Source: Dryomyza anilis
Lineage: Eukaryota > Arthropoda > Insecta > Diptera > Dryomyzidae
Direction of reading: 5' to 3'
Length of the DNA stretch: 64,000 bases
NCBI GenBank assembly: GCA_951804985.1
Contig: OX638130.1
Location: 98,391,700-98,455,699, forward strand
In this document: in pieces, positions 23,925-36,840 of the stretch
How the letters are laid out: each line of letters opens with the position of its first letter
Position numbering within the stretch: position 1 is the first letter of the stretch
Translations under genes and position numbers: made by a program
Notes under the pieces: generated by a model
The model's input: the letters and a program-made list of their open reading frames with translations, nothing else
What the model was told of the DNA's origin: nothing
Database searches by the model: none

Positions 23925-25993
23925 ATATCGTCACTATCATGCCAAAGGGTTGAATATGTAATTTTTGATATTTGCGTTTTTTTTTTTTACATTTTTGAAT
24001 GTAGTTTTTCCTCAAGTAAACTGTACCGAATTGGTGTGTGGTTTTGTTGGATATTTCTAGCTACAAAAGTCAAAACCAAAGCGGCGAATTTGAAAAATTG
24101 AAAATCTTGTCATGCCAAAAAGCGCGAATCTTTTCGTTTTTGCCATAACTTTTTATTGGTATAAGATAAAATAGTGCTGTAAAGACATTAATTTTTTGTT
24201 TTTAAAGCAGCTATCGATTGACATTATTATTTTAAAATATTTTTTTGAATTTTTATTACTTGCAAGAAAAATGTTTGGCCAATTATTCTTAAGTAATGAT
24301 GCCAATCGATAGGTGCTTTTCAAACAAACAATTAATGCCTTTACACCACTATTTTATTTTGCACCAATAAACAGTTATAGTTAAAAAACGAAAAGATTCG
24401 CCCTTTTGGCATGACAAGATTTTCAATTCTTAATTTTTATACCCTACACTAAGAGTGAAAGGGTATATTCAGTTTGGTACGCCGTTTGTAACACCCAGAA
24501 GGAAGCATCTCCGGTATGGAAAAGTATATATATTCTTGATCAGCATGACCTCCTGAGTCGATTTAGCGATGTCCGTCTGTCCGTCTGTCTGTCCGTCTGT
24601 CTGTCTGTCCGTCTGTCTGTCTGTCTGTTGAAATCCCTACTACTTTTAAAATTGAAGAGCTAGATAAATGAAACTTATAACTTAGATTACTAATATACCT
24701 ACGCTGTATGTGCGAAAAAATTGGCGAGATCGGTCCATTGTGACCTATGATCCGACCACTTATGTTCAAATACCTCATATAAAATGTACATATAAAGATC
24801 AATTTTTATGTATACGTGCTTAGGTAAACTTTTTTGGTCAAATATATATTGATATCATGCTCAAATACATGATAATAATGTTTTCCGGCGAAAAGACTTG
24901 TGGCTCACAAAAAAAAAATCGAAATTCGGTACACCTACCCATTTGTAAATATGGGTATCAAATGAATGGAAATTCTTCAGCGATTGAATGTTTGTAGTTA
25001 TTTTCAGGATTCGTATACCCTGGTGACCTATATATCACTTTGAATGGTAACCACACATATGTGTAGGGTATTTATAGTCGGCTTAGACCGACTATAATTT
25101 TGATAATTCTAACTAACATAATTACACCTACTTTAAAATTTCCCATGTGATCTAACCTTCCCAACTGGTTTTTAGTTTTTTTCATATAACTCTTTATTGG
25201 TACAAAATAAAAAAGTGGTTTAAAGGCATTAATTGTTTGTTTGCAAAGCACCTATCGATTGACATCATTATTTTAAAATATTTTTTTGAATTTTTATTAC
25301 TTGCAAGAAAAATATTTGGCCAATTATTCTTAAGTAATGATGCCAATCGATAGGTCTTTGAAAACAATCAATTAATGCCTTTACACCACTATTTTATTTT
25401 GCACCAATAAATAGTTATTGTTAAAAAACGAAAAGATTCGCTCTTTTGGCATGACAAGATTTTCAATTCTTAAATTTTTTAGTTTTTTTCATATAACTCT
25501 TTATTGGTGCAAAATAAAATAGTGGTGTAAAGGCATTAATTGTTTGTTTGCAAAGCACCTATCGATTGGCATCATTACTTAAAAATAATTTGCCAAACAT
25601 TTTTCTTGCAAATCACAAATGCAAAATTTATGTTTGACAAATTATTTTTAGATAATGATGAGAATCGATGAGTGCTTTCAAAACAAACAATTAATACTTT
25701 TACATCACTATTTTATCTTGCGCAAATAAGTTAATATTGTGAAAATACAAAAATATTTGAATTTTGGTCAGGATATAACTACAAAAATCCATATTTATAA
25801 TTCAGTAAATCGTCCAAATTAAAAGATATTATATATACTTTGTGATAATTGATGAATAAACCAAAATGACAAAAGAAATTGGAAAAAAAATATTTTTTTA
25901 CTAATTTTTAAAACACTTCAAACATTCAAATTTGATTTACCAATATTTTTAAAAATGCATATTCGCCCCTTTTGTATGACAGTGACTATATGA
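23925..25993. mobile_element. nested CATGCCAAA-family palindromic elements
   Basis: Outer ends GTCACTATCATGCCAAAGGG (about 23930) and CCCCTTTTGTATGACAGTGAC (about 25966-25986) are inverted copies. Several internal partial copies of the same family are present: GGCATGACAAGAT at about 24410 and 25450, and GCCAATCGATAGGT near 24302 and 25341. A mini-me element is inserted at 24438. This is a stack of related non-autonomous elements with no coding capacity. Confidence 0.65.
24438..25171 (+). mobile_element. mini-me / DINE-like element, copy D (full length)
   Basis: About 734 bp, nearly identical to copy B in order and sequence: TATACCCTACAC start, TATATATTCTTGATCAGC core, (GTCY)n at about 24570-24628, hairpin TATAGTCGG...CCGACTATA, and TTCCCAACTGG end. 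It lies inside the CATGCCAAA-family block, so it inserted later. Confidence 0.85.
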
Positions 25994-26780
25994 TGTAGGT
26001 ACTAGAATGTTTAGTAATCAAAATTTACATGTTTGTTTTTTATTTATTTGAAAATTCTCTTAACGAATGCTATATTGGATAAGAATATCAATGTGAACGA
26101 AATCTGAATATATGAAATGAACTCGCAGGGTTCTCAAAATTGAATTGAAATGATGTCTCCCAAAGATGATATGTCAGAAAATATTAGAAAAATTTAATTA
26201 CAGTTTCAACAAACTATAAACGAGCGAAATCGCATAAATAATAGAATTCTCAACACAATTTTTACCATACATAAATTCTATATAATTCGTGCTAATTTTG
26301 ACTGCATGCTCAGTTTTTTTTTCCTATTACGTAACATTTTTCAGAAAATTGAAATCGTAATTTTAGGTCGTTCGGTTGACACTACATAGATTAAATAAAT
26401 ATAATACGTTTGAAAAATAGTTCTACAAAAAAACCTTAAACGCAATTTTTCTTTTAATTGTCTAAACTTATTTTAATATTCTAATGAGTGCTAATATTCC
26501 AATCCGTTTTGAAGATAATTGAATCTGAACTCGAAAGTAGTTTGATTTTTTAAGACATTTTTAAATGATTTTTTTAGCATTTAGGATCAAATGATAAACC
26601 AGAAAATGATATATGGTTATCCAGAACATAGTCCAAACTAACTATTAAAATTCCTAACTGTTTGATCTAATTGATCTACTTTTAAAAATATACCCGTGAA
26701 CAAAAGATTTCTGTAAAATTAATTTGGAAATATGGAAATGTGATTATTTCAATAAACACATCCAAATATTTGCTGGTTCA

Positions 26781-26850
26781 ACCCACGAGAGTAAAAAAAA
26801 AATGTATACCGTACGGGATTCGGTCTTAAACTGTAGAATCCATTATTTCT
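26781..26850 (+). mobile_element. degraded SINE fragment
   Basis: CCCACGAGAGTAAAA, GATTCGGTCTTAAACTGTAG and CCATTATTT occur in the same order as in the body of the SINE family. Head and tail are missing. An old, truncated relic. Confidence 0.5.
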
Positions 26851-27039
26851 GCAATACTAAAGTGGGTAATTTAAAAATTTATATAGAAGAATTAAAAAAA
26901 GAAAAAATTCTAAGTAATTAAAATTTACCGTTAATGCAAAATGTTAACTCTTCAAAATATTAATGAAAACTCTTGTACATTAAATTGAGGCACAGTGTCA
27001 ATCAATCAAAATTTGTACTCATTTTAATTATTTTTCTAG

Positions 27040-27204
27040 AGACACATTTTCGAAACACGCCTTTAAAGAAAGTATTATCAGTCAACAATCATCATTATTA
27101 TTATCGACATCATCATTGATCAAAACACGCTCTACACGTCGTAACATCGTCGTTTGTTATCAGCGTCATTATCGTCGTCGTTGTCGTCGTCGTTTGTTAT
27201 CAAC
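27040..27204 (+). other. 5' UTR part of the YPEL coding exon
   Basis: Begins after the acceptor TTTTTCTAG (27031-27039). The sequence is rich in TCATCATTATTATCG and CGTCGTCGT runs and leads straight to the start codon at 27205. The acceptor is good, but the exon start is inferred. Confidence 0.5.
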
Positions 27205-27549
27205 ATGGTCAAGACCTTTCAAGCCTACCTACCGTCCACAAATCGGACCTACTCATGTGTTCACTGCCGTGCGCATCTCGCCTCGCACGACGAGCTTATC
27301 TCAAAATCGTTTCAGGGCAGCCAGGGCCCCGCCTACCTCTTCAATTCGGTGGTAAATGTTGCCTGTGGCCAGACGGAGGAGCGTGTACTGCTTACGGGGC
27401 TACATGCGGTTGCCGACATCTATTGCGAATGTTGCAAAACACCGCTCGGCTGGAAGTACGAGCACGCCTACGAGTCCAGTCAAAAGTACAAAGAGGGCAA
27501 ATACATCATCGAATTGGCGCACATGATCAAGGAGAACGGCTGGGATTGA
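27205..27549 (+). CDS. Yippee-like zinc-binding protein (YPEL type)
   Basis: A 114-residue Yippee-family protein encoded in a single coding exon. The family hallmark C-X2-C-X52-C-X2-C is complete: Cys18 and Cys21 (CVHC), Cys74 and Cys77 (CECC), with exactly 52 residues between the pairs. GLHAVADIY and [10 protein letters not shown] motifs precede and follow the second pair. In the known fold these four cysteines bind one zinc ion in a beta-tent domain. The sequence resembles the YPEL1-4 type more than YPEL5; in Drosophila the matching gene should be CG15309. YPEL proteins are highly conserved regulators linked to cell cycle and centrosome or nuclear locations, but their biochemical role is poorly known. 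ATG at 27205 is chosen because the family starts MVK(T/L)F at this point. No membrane segment or signal peptide. Codons are much richer in G/C than the surroundings, as expected for a conserved gene. Confidence 0.96.
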   Translation: MVKTFQAYLPSTNRTYSCVHCRAHLASHDELISKSFQGSQGPAYLFNSVVNVACGQTEERVLLTGLHAVADIYCECCKTPLGWKYEHAYESSQKYKEGKYIIELAHMIKENGWD

Positions 27550-28430
27550 GCGGAGGACGACGACGACTGTTGTCGATGGACGTTGGGTTGGACGACGAAC
27601 GTTGGATGTTTTTTGTAACTTTCCTGTAACTGTTGGTGATGCGCAGGCGGCGTGACGATGACGGTGAGCGGTGACGGTGCCATGTGATTCGCCGAGTATA
27701 TCATAAAAGTCGGAAGTTTTGGGCTGATAATAAAAAAAACACTATAAAAAATAAGAAAAAAACTAAAATATTTTTGGTGTATCAAAAAAAAAAAACAACT
27801 CACAAAACATTAACATATACTTGGTGAGAAGAGAGAGAGTGAGGAAGAGTGAGAGAGAGAGAGAGAGAAGAAGGCCTTTAAAGCATTAGAGAAAATAATA
27901 CGTAAAATTGAAAAATGCGAATAAATTTTAAATATATTTCGGACCAATACACCATGTACGAACATGGCTTAAGAAATATTCTTTCTCCCGCTAAGACCGC
28001 CTGTTTGGCTGCGCAACAGCCTGTCTCGCTCGTGCTCAATCTATCTATCTCTTTCTCGCTCTTTCTGTGTACTGCGCTCACCAACGCATTCTGCACTTGT
28101 GCCAGCCGCACATGCTATATTATTAAAACTCTCTCTTTATTCACTCTCAATTCACTCTATGCTCCTAATTGTAAAAGCAATTTTTGTTTTTTTTTTAGTC
28201 TTTTAAAATTATTTACCCAAAAATTGTTTTAGAAAAACCACAAAAACACACAGAAAAATAATTAGTTTTTACGCTAATATGTACTTCGTCATATATGTAG
28301 TTAAGGCGCATAAATATTTAAATACGATCGATTTAATTTTTCTCAATACCATTTGTAATAACTTAACACTCTTTCTATTGTATTCTGTATGCAATACAAG
28401 TATGCTGACTATGTGAATTGTTTAAATGCT
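27550..28430 (+). other. YPEL 3' UTR, proximal part
   Basis: After the TGA at 27547-27549 comes non-coding sequence with a GAGAGA run (about 27833-27870) and a TCTATCTATCTC/CGCTC-rich block (about 28020-28110). Several AATAAA signals follow (see 27729). Open frames here (for example 27915-28232) have no domain. Assigned to the 3' UTR by position; the true end is unknown. Confidence 0.5.
27729..27734 (+). terminator. first possible polyadenylation signal of YPEL
   Basis: AATAAA about 180 nt after the stop codon, in an A-rich setting. Another AATAAA lies near 27920, and many more occur in the AT-rich DNA beyond, so the choice among them cannot be made from sequence alone. Confidence 0.35.
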
Positions 28431-31280
28431 TTTATAAATAACATGACATAGAAATCTTGCATGATATATTTGTTTGAAAATGCAACAAAGGTTAATTATA
28501 GTATGGTTTTTGCTTTTATTTGTTTGAAATGAATTGATTAATTAAAAATATCGTGCCATTAAAAAAATAGCATGCGATTTAATTTATAAAATGTAACAAA
28601 ACACACAATTTTGAAATTAAGATTTAATTAAAATTATATAAATCACTTAAAAAATATTACATGCGATTTAACTTTGTTATTTGTAAAAAGGAATACAACA
28701 TTTTTTGTATTTATTTGTAATACTGGCAACAATTGTAGTTTAAATGTTGAATTGTTCGATTTGTTTCATTTTACCATTCTTTACATATACATATAAATAT
28801 CTTATATTTTACACTGTTGCATGCGATCTCAATTGTTGAATAAGACTTAAATTGCTCAATAAGGTACATTTTTTATGTATTGTACAATCTAAATTTCAAC
28901 TCCAACGAATTATTTTATATTTTACAAAAATATTGCATGCAATTAAACTTGAAAATAATTTTTTAAGTAGCCAGAAAAAAAAAATCAATATTTTTAATAT
29001 TTTACAAAAGTTTTAAAATCAATAAGAAAAACTAATAATTTAATCATTTAAAAACTACAAAAATATCTGTACTTTTTATCGTTACATATTAAATAAATCT
29101 AATTTAACTTTCAGAATCGCATGCGATAAAAATAACAAAGTTAGAACTCAAGCAGTTTTGTATGCTTTTTTGTTGTTGTTTAAAATTTAATTTACTACAA
29201 ATTTTAATTAAACTAAAAAATATAGCATCTATCTTATTTTGCATGCTATATGTTTGTTGAATAATGAAATATTTATAATTAACTCTTGATTTAATTTTGT
29301 ATTAATTTATAAATATTTATATAGTTCATGATTACTTTCCATTACAGTTTATATTTTAAAGTAATTAATAAAATTAAAAATAAAATAATTTAAAATGTTT
29401 GCATTTAAAATGCTCTAAAAAATATCGCATGCGATTTATTTAATTTTTGTTAATTTTGAATTTATTTCTAATTACTGATCCAAACTAAAGCAATTTATAA
29501 AACTTAATATTACACTTTACAATCTAAATATCGCATGCGATTTATTTTTCTTATGTGTGACATTTATACTGAAACATTTTTTAAATTTAAATTTGAAACT
29601 TTTGTAATATATTAAACTAATTAAATTCGGTTATTTAAAAAAATAACATTTATTGCATATACAAAAATTAAAACTGTTTGCTAAATTAATTTAAAATTTA
29701 ATTAAATATATGCGGAAAAAATTGTATGCGAGTTACATTTGAATATAAGTTATAGTTTTAATTGGTTAAATATCACAAAAGTGGTTTATAATTAAAAGGC
29801 TCAAATTTACACAAAATATCGCATGCTACATTAATTAAAAAAACAATTTTATGCTATATTGAAATGACTATATTAAATACTGTAATTTTAAAAGAAATTG
29901 CAAATATTTTCACATACAAAAACATTTTATATCATATATGAAATTTTAAGTAATTAAAAAGTTGCAAATCGAAACAAAAAAGCTAAAACTATCATGCAAT
30001 TTTTGCCTATTCCTACATAATATATATGCCAATAATGCATTTGGCTTTAAAAATATTTAAAATTACATGATAACGCATTATGCGCAAGTTTTATATCAAA
30101 AAATCGCATGTGATAAAAAACTATAATTTAATTTTTTTTAATATATAAAATTTTCAACTAAAAACATAAAATATTTTTATATTACAAAAATTGCATACTA
30201 TAAAATAGCAAAGATCACATATTTTAAAAAACTATCATGTAATTTTTGCATATTACTTACATAATGAATATGCTTACATTTTAATTTACTTTATAAATCT
30301 TAAAAGCTACATGATTTTGCATTATTTTCAAATTTGTCTAAAAAATCGCATGTGATAAAAATAACTGAATTTTGCCAGAACATAATTTTAATTAATTTTT
30401 TTTTCTTTAATAATTTAACAATATTTTGTTATATAATACATAAAATCGCATGTTAGAACACAACAAAAATCACATGCCAAAAAGTATCATGCAAATTTTA
30501 ATTTTCCTGCATAATGAAAATGCTAGTAATCTAGATTACTTTAGACATTTACAAAGCTAAAGTTTTTTTTTAATAAAACTTGCGAATAATGCGTAATCAT
30601 CGATAACAAAGCAAAGATCACATATTTAAAAAAACAATTTTTGCATATTACTTACATAATGAATATGCTTATATTGCAATTTATTTTATAATTATTAAAA
30701 GCTACATGATTTTGCATTATTTGAAAATTTTCTAAAAAAAATCGCATGTGATAAAAATAACAGAATTTTGCCAAAATATAATTATAATTATTTTTTTTTT
30801 ACTATTATACTTTCTTTAGTAATTTAACAATATTTTGTCATATAATACATAAAATGGCATGCTAGAACACCACAAAAATCACATGCCAAAAAGTATCATG
30901 CAAATTTTAATTTTCTTGTTTAATGAAAATTCTAATAACCTAGATTACTTTAGAAATTTTTAAAGCTAAAGTTTTTATAAAAAATAGCATGCGATAAAAA
31001 TTATGAAATATTTTAAAAATGTAATTTTAGTTAAATTATAATTATATAAAATATTTCAATAAATTAACTAAAAAATATAAATATTTGGTTATATTAAAAA
31101 AATTGCATGCTATAAAACAGCAAAAATCTTTTATAGAATAAACTATCATGCTATTTTTTGCATTTTCTTGCATAGTAAATTTGCTAATACTGATTATATT
31201 CTATATAGAAAAAAATTTTAATAACTTCATTAAAAATATTTTCTTATATTTCAAAAAAATCGCATGCTATAAATTAGCAA
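28431..31280. repeat. field of GCATG(C) palindromes with about 100-bp spacing
   Basis: Very AT-rich DNA in which about 25 copies of GCATG or its complement CATGC occur, most inside palindromes such as ATCGCATGCGAT (exact at 29116, 29424 and 29530) or TCGCATGTGAT. Gaps between successive sites are often 90-130 bp or about twice that. With about 10% each of G and C, roughly one site would be expected by chance. It is probably an ancient tandem array whose palindrome has been kept, or a cluster of binding sites in a long YPEL 3' UTR. The minus- and plus-strand frames here are not genes. Confidence 0.6.
30208..30985. repeat. two tandem copies of a ~400-bp unit inside the GCATGC field
   Basis: GCAAAGATCACATAT occurs at 30208 and 30611, TCGCATGTGATAAAAATAAC at about 30347 and 30741, and CACATGCCAAAAAGTATC at about 30471 and 30881. 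The order is preserved over about 400 bp. This shows that the field grew by local duplication. Confidence 0.75.
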
Positions 31281-33738
31281 CAAAAAAAAAATCACATATT
31301 GTCAGCAAACTTGTGTTGTTTTTAATCACTTACATATTAGTTTCTGCTTACATTACATTTAAGAACTGTGCAGTGTTCAGTCGTTTAGATAAAAAACTAA
31401 ACAAAAAAAAAAACAAACTATTAAAAATAATTAAAAAATTGCATACTTTATATGAAAAAAAAACAAAGAAATTAAAAACAAGCGACGTAAATGAGTTTCA
31501 AGTCTGAATGCAGCCTGTTATAAAAAAGAAAAAAAAAAACTAAAAGAGAAAACAAAAAAAAAAAAAACAAATTAGAGAATGTGAAAAAAATAATTTTGTT
31601 TTGTTTAGGTGAAAGCAAACCATGGAGTTAATAGAGTCGAACTGTAGAAATGAGTATAAAATAATAATAATAAAAAGGCAAGCAACACAAAAAAGAAGCT
31701 GCAGGCGCAAGGATCACAAAAGCTGATGAAATATGCTGCTGAAGGGCATTGAAGAAAACGCAAAATTAAATATTTTTTTTTTTTTTTGAGACAAAAAAAT
31801 TAAAATTTAAACTGGGTTGGGGCAGGCAGGCTGCATGCTGCTTGAATTGAAAAAAGAAAATAATAATTGAAAAAAAAATTCAAAAATAATTAATTTTTAT
31901 GCATAATTATTGAAAACAAAAAAAAAGAGAAAACAAAACAACTGCCAAGAACTATTTTTGTGTAATATGTTCTGCTATTTAACAAAAGCAACAAAACAAA
32001 AAGAAAACTTAAAAAAAAATAATAAATTGTAAGCGTTTTAAATTTTAAATAGCAATTATAACAATTTGAAGGCGTTTAACAAACAGGCTTGTCTAATAAA
32101 ACTCGCTTTAAATGCAAGAACATGTAAAATTCATTCTATTGATTGATTGATGAGCTTATTAAAAAAATAAAAAATATTGAAATTTTGAATATTTGTACTA
32201 CTACTCTGCAGTATTTGTTTAGTTCTTAAGCCTTTTGTTTATGAAACAAGTTGTAATTGAATTATGTTTCTTGAATAATTAAAACAAAAAAAAAAACATT
32301 AAAAAATGAAAAATTTTAAATTCTAAAAATGTAAATCTCAAATATGAAAATATGTAAAAAAAGGAACTTTAAAAAATATATTTAAAAAACGAACATTTTA
32401 AAAAGTTTTAACTTAAAATCTCAAAAATGAGTTAAAATAAAATTAAAAAAAAAAAATACTTAAAAATTTTAAATTACCTAAAATGGCGTTAAAAAACTGA
32501 AAATTCTTTAAAATATATATAAAAATAAAGAATTTTAAATGTATAAAATCTTCAATAATGCTAAAAAGCATTCAAATGTTTAAGTAGCTAAAATCGTTTT
32601 AAACAATTTGTGAACGTATCTCATGTGATGTGCACTTTTTTCACTTATTGTACATTTTTAATATTTTTTGATTTTTTATTATTTAATAATTTTTTGATAT
32701 ATATGATTTTTTATATATTATAATTTTTTATTATTTTACAATTTTTAAAAGATTTTTTTTTTTAATAATGATTCTTCATTTTTGAATTTAAAACATTTTT
32801 GTATATCAATGTTTTTTTTTTTTATTATATCATATAAAATGTTTGTCATAACTATAATATTTTGTACATCATTGTTTATATTAAAATCGAAAACCATTTA
32901 ATTATTATGTAGCATAAATGCATTTTTCCTCTCAATTACATTCCTACACCATACAACATAAACTACTTAATTTAGTTGCATTGTGTTTTCATTTAGTTTA
33001 ATTATAAATATCATTGCATTAAACAACTGCATACTCATCACAAGCATAAAGTATAATTGAGGGCGTTGTTTGCGGCAGCTACACAAAACCCTTTTACTAT
33101 CCTTAATTAGTCTATAAACGATATTCTTATAAATAATATACTATATTATATTATATATTATATACATGATTATGCAAACATTAAGTTTATGCATTAATAG
33201 CTATTATTAAAGAGTTTCAAATAAAATATATTCTAGATATATATATGAAGAAAACATACAAAAATACTGCATTTTAATTTATTTTAATTTTAATTATTAT
33301 TTTCTTTTTTTGTATTGTATTGTATTGTGCTCTATTTATTTATTATATAAAAAAACAGCATCATTGGTTATCATCTCGTTTGTTCTTAATAAATTTACAT
33401 ACATCAAGTGTCATAATTGGCCTACTTTAGTTGTTATTGCAATTTGCAACCATCCACAATCAACCTTCAATATGTATAACAATGTGTGATGCGCTGTGAT
33501 TTTATTAAAAACCCTTGAGATGGCAACTTAACCTTAACACAACACTGCCTGATGCAATTCTCTTAATAGATATTAAGTGATTATCAAGCAGTGCTCTCTA
33601 TCAGACACTACAATAATCATATTATAGTCACAGGCGACAGATTTGTAGTTATACATATTATTTAATACAGTACAGTGCTGTGTGGAAATTTAATTTAATG
33701 GTCTATTTAAGGTTTTTGTACTATGAAATTCTATATTT
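31281..33738. other. AT-rich DNA downstream of YPEL
   Basis: Mostly A-rich up to 32600, then T-rich. A lysine-rich open frame at 31148-31507 is a by-product of A runs. Possible distal 3' UTR or intergenic DNA; the stretch 33340-33720 is slightly more complex but unrecognised. AATAAA-type signals are frequent (for example AAATAAAATATATTC near 33220). Confidence 0.45.
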
Positions 33739-35334
33739 AGCTTCTGATTCTGAGCATTCTGATTTTTAAATCAGAGCAATTTTAATTGATTTCATTACTG
33801 GTTGATTTCAATGAATTTCAGTTTATATGAAATTTAATCAAATGATTATTAAGACGTTTTTTAATGAATCAATTTTTTGATTTTCCAATATTTTTTATTC
33901 ATACATTTTATTGATTAATGTATTTTTGATTAATCAAATTTTGATTAAACCACTTTCTGAATAATATATATATTTTTTTTAATATACTAACCAACATTTT
34001 TTTTATTTTATATTTTTTTTAACATCAAATTTAAATTAATAATTTTCTTGATTTATCAGTTTTTTTATTAATTTTTGCTTCATTATTTTGACGTTTTTTC
34101 AATATACGTTGCTTATTTAATTTTTTGATAATCAGTTTTCATATTGATAAATTATTTAATTTTACATTTTACGATTTATGATTAATCCAATTTTTGTATA
34201 ATCATTTAATAGATTTTTTAAATATTGTAGTATTTTTTAAAACATTTTTTGTTTGATCAATTTTTATATAAGCTTCTGATTCTGAGCATTCTGATTTTTA
34301 AATCAGAGCAATTTTAATTGATTTCATTACTGGTTGATTTCAATGAATTTCAGTTTATATGAAATTTAATCAAATGATTATTAAGACGTTTTTTAATGAA
34401 TCAATTTTTTGATTTTCCAATATTTTTTATTCATACATTTTATTGATTAATGTATTTTTGATTAATCAAATTTTGATTAAACCACTTTCTGAATAATATA
34501 TATATTTTTTTTAATATACTAACCAACATTTTTTTTATTTTATATTTTTTTTAACATCAAATTTAAATTAATAATTTTCTTGATTTATCAGTTTTTTTAT
34601 TAATTTTTGCTTCATTATTTTGACGTTTTTTCAATATACGTTGCTTATTTAATTTTTTGATAATCAGTTTTCATATTGATAAATTATTTAATTTTACATT
34701 TTATGATTTATGATTAATCCAATTTTTGTATAATCATTTAATAGATTTTTTAAATATTGTAGTATTTTTTAAAACATTTTTTGTTTGATCAATTTTTATA
34801 TAAGCTTCTGATTCTGAGCATTCTGATTTTTAAATCAGAGCAATTTTAATTGATTTCATTACTGGTTGATTTCAATGAATTTCAGTTTATATGAAATTTA
34901 ATCAAATGATTATTAAGACGTTTTTTAATGAATCAATTTTTTGATTTTCCAATATTTTTTATTCATACATTTTATTGATTAATGTATTTTTGATTAATCA
35001 AATTTTGATTAAACCACTTTCTGAATAATATATATATTTTTTTTAATATACTAACCAACATTTTTTTTATTTTATATTTTTTTTAACATCAAATTTAAAT
35101 TAATAATTTTCTTGATTTATCAGTTTTTTTATTAATTTTTGCTTCATTATTTTGACGTTTTTTCAATATACGTTGCTTATTTAATTTTTTGATAATCAGT
35201 TTTCATATTGATAAATTATTTAATTTTACATTTTATGATTTATGATTAATCCAATTTTTGTATAATCATTTAATAGATTTTTTAAATATTGTAGTATTTT
35301 TTAAAACATTTTTTGTTTGATCAATTTTTATATA
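33739..35334. repeat. three tandem 532-bp units, nearly identical
   Basis: AGCTTCTGATTCTGAGCATT starts units at 33739, 34271 and 34803, giving an exact 532-bp period twice. The third unit ends at 35334, and the first two bases of a fourth follow. The copies are almost identical; one difference seen is TTTTACGATTTATG in unit 1 against TTTTATGATTTATG in units 2 and 3. No open frame. Either a very recent tandem amplification or an assembly duplication. Confidence 0.93.
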
Positions 35335-36027
35335 AGGGCCTGTGGAATCGACCAAAAAAAGTCATATTTGAGATTTACCATTTCGATTTTAATGAAATTT
35401 TGGCAACTGATAAAGGGTATCGAGACATGCACTAACGATTTTTTTTTATTTTTTCCGACCACTACTTCCAGAGATACAGTGGCTTAAAGTTGGAAAAAAT
35501 TGCCAAAAATCACTTTTGTATGGTTGTTCATATTTAAATATCTCTTGAACAAGAAATGCTAGAAACTCTGGAATGGCCCATAAATATTAATTAATGTTTA
35601 CAAAAATTTATATCTGATAAATCAATTCTTTGATAAAAAAAATTTTAATTTCCAGTAATGTATTTTTTTTTTTAATCTTTTGTTTAAAAATAAATTATTA
35701 ACTTATTTTTATTTTTACAGGTACATTTTGTTTAATTATTTGATTAACACATTTTTGATAAATCAATTTTTGATTATTCTTGTTTTTAATCACATCTAGG
35801 ATTTATCAATTATTAATTTTTCAATATAGTAATTTATACAATTTATTGAAAATCAATTTTTGATTAATAAATTTTATGATTAATCAATTTTTATAATACT
35901 ATATTTTATTTCATTATTTTTTGATTAATCAATTTTTATTAATAATAAAATATTATAATCAATTATAATAATCAATCAGAAATTTGATCAATTAATATAT
36001 TTTTTGAATAATTCATTTTTGAGTTTA

Positions 36028-36067
<40 letters not shown>

Positions 36068-36840
36068 GATTAATCAATTTTTGATGAATATATTTTTTTT
36101 ATTTATCGATTTTTATTTAATATATTTTTTGATTACTAATATTTTTTAAATTGTATTTTTTTGTATTTTTGTTTTTTTTTTAAATCAATTTTTTTAATTT
36201 ATCATTTCTTTGATTAGTCTTTTTTTTATTAAATATTTTTGCTTTTTGAATTTTTTTATTAATCAATTTTTTGATAACTCATTTATTTTTTGTTTGATTC
36301 AAAATTAATAATTTTTAATTTACCATTTTTTGATTAATCAATTTTTTAATAATTAATTTGTTTATTAACAAAATAATTGATTTTTGTTGATAAATTTTTA
36401 GAATAGTACATTTGTTGATAAATCAATTTTGATAAATCTATATTTTATTATTTTTGTATATTAAAAATTTTCAAATATATTTTGTGTATATATATTTTTT
36501 AATAAAATAATTTTTTAATAAAATTAATTGATATTTGATCTATCAATTTTTAGAATAATACGTTTTTTGATTAATCAATTTGTTGAATTTATCAATTTTT
36601 AATTTTTTTTTTGATTTTATAATTCTTGAAATATCTTTGTTATAATTTTGTGATAATTTGATTTTTTTAATAATCAATTTTATAATAATTAAATAAATTA
36701 ATTTTAATTTTTAATTTTTGTTTGTTATTAAAATAATAAATTTTTGATTAATCAATTTTGATTTTTGATAAATCAATTTTTTTTATCTATTATTTTTAGA
36801 TATATTTTTTGATTAATCAATTTTTTGAATTATTATTAAA
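35335..36840. repeat. TTGATTAATCAA-rich AT repeat region
   Basis: After a more complex 260-bp block (35336-35600, GGGCCTGTGGAATCGACC) comes about 1.2 kb of degenerate TTGATTAATCAATTTTT units, in which TTGATTAATCAA is itself a palindrome. A (TA)n run lies at about 36028-36050. The 532-bp units just upstream contain the same motif and probably arose from this array. Confidence 0.65.

Larger units (their letters stand above)
23300..27039 (+). other. inferred intron in the YPEL 5' UTR
   Basis: Runs from GTATGT at 23300 to a pyrimidine-rich acceptor TTATTTTTCTAG ending at 27039. It holds a nested repeat block (23925-25993), a mini-me element (24438-25171) and a SINE fragment (26781-26850). The rest (23300-23925, 26000-26780, 26850-27030) is AT-rich with no supported gene. 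Confidence 0.45.

Noticed and set aside
31148..31507. Lysine- and leucine-rich open frame of 119 codons
   Set aside because: Arises from A and T runs in the GCATGC field; no start context, no domain and no base-composition change.
35336..35600. Complex block GGGCCTGTGGAATCGACC as an exon
   Set aside because: No open frame or splice signals that fit; more likely a piece of an unrecognised repeat.
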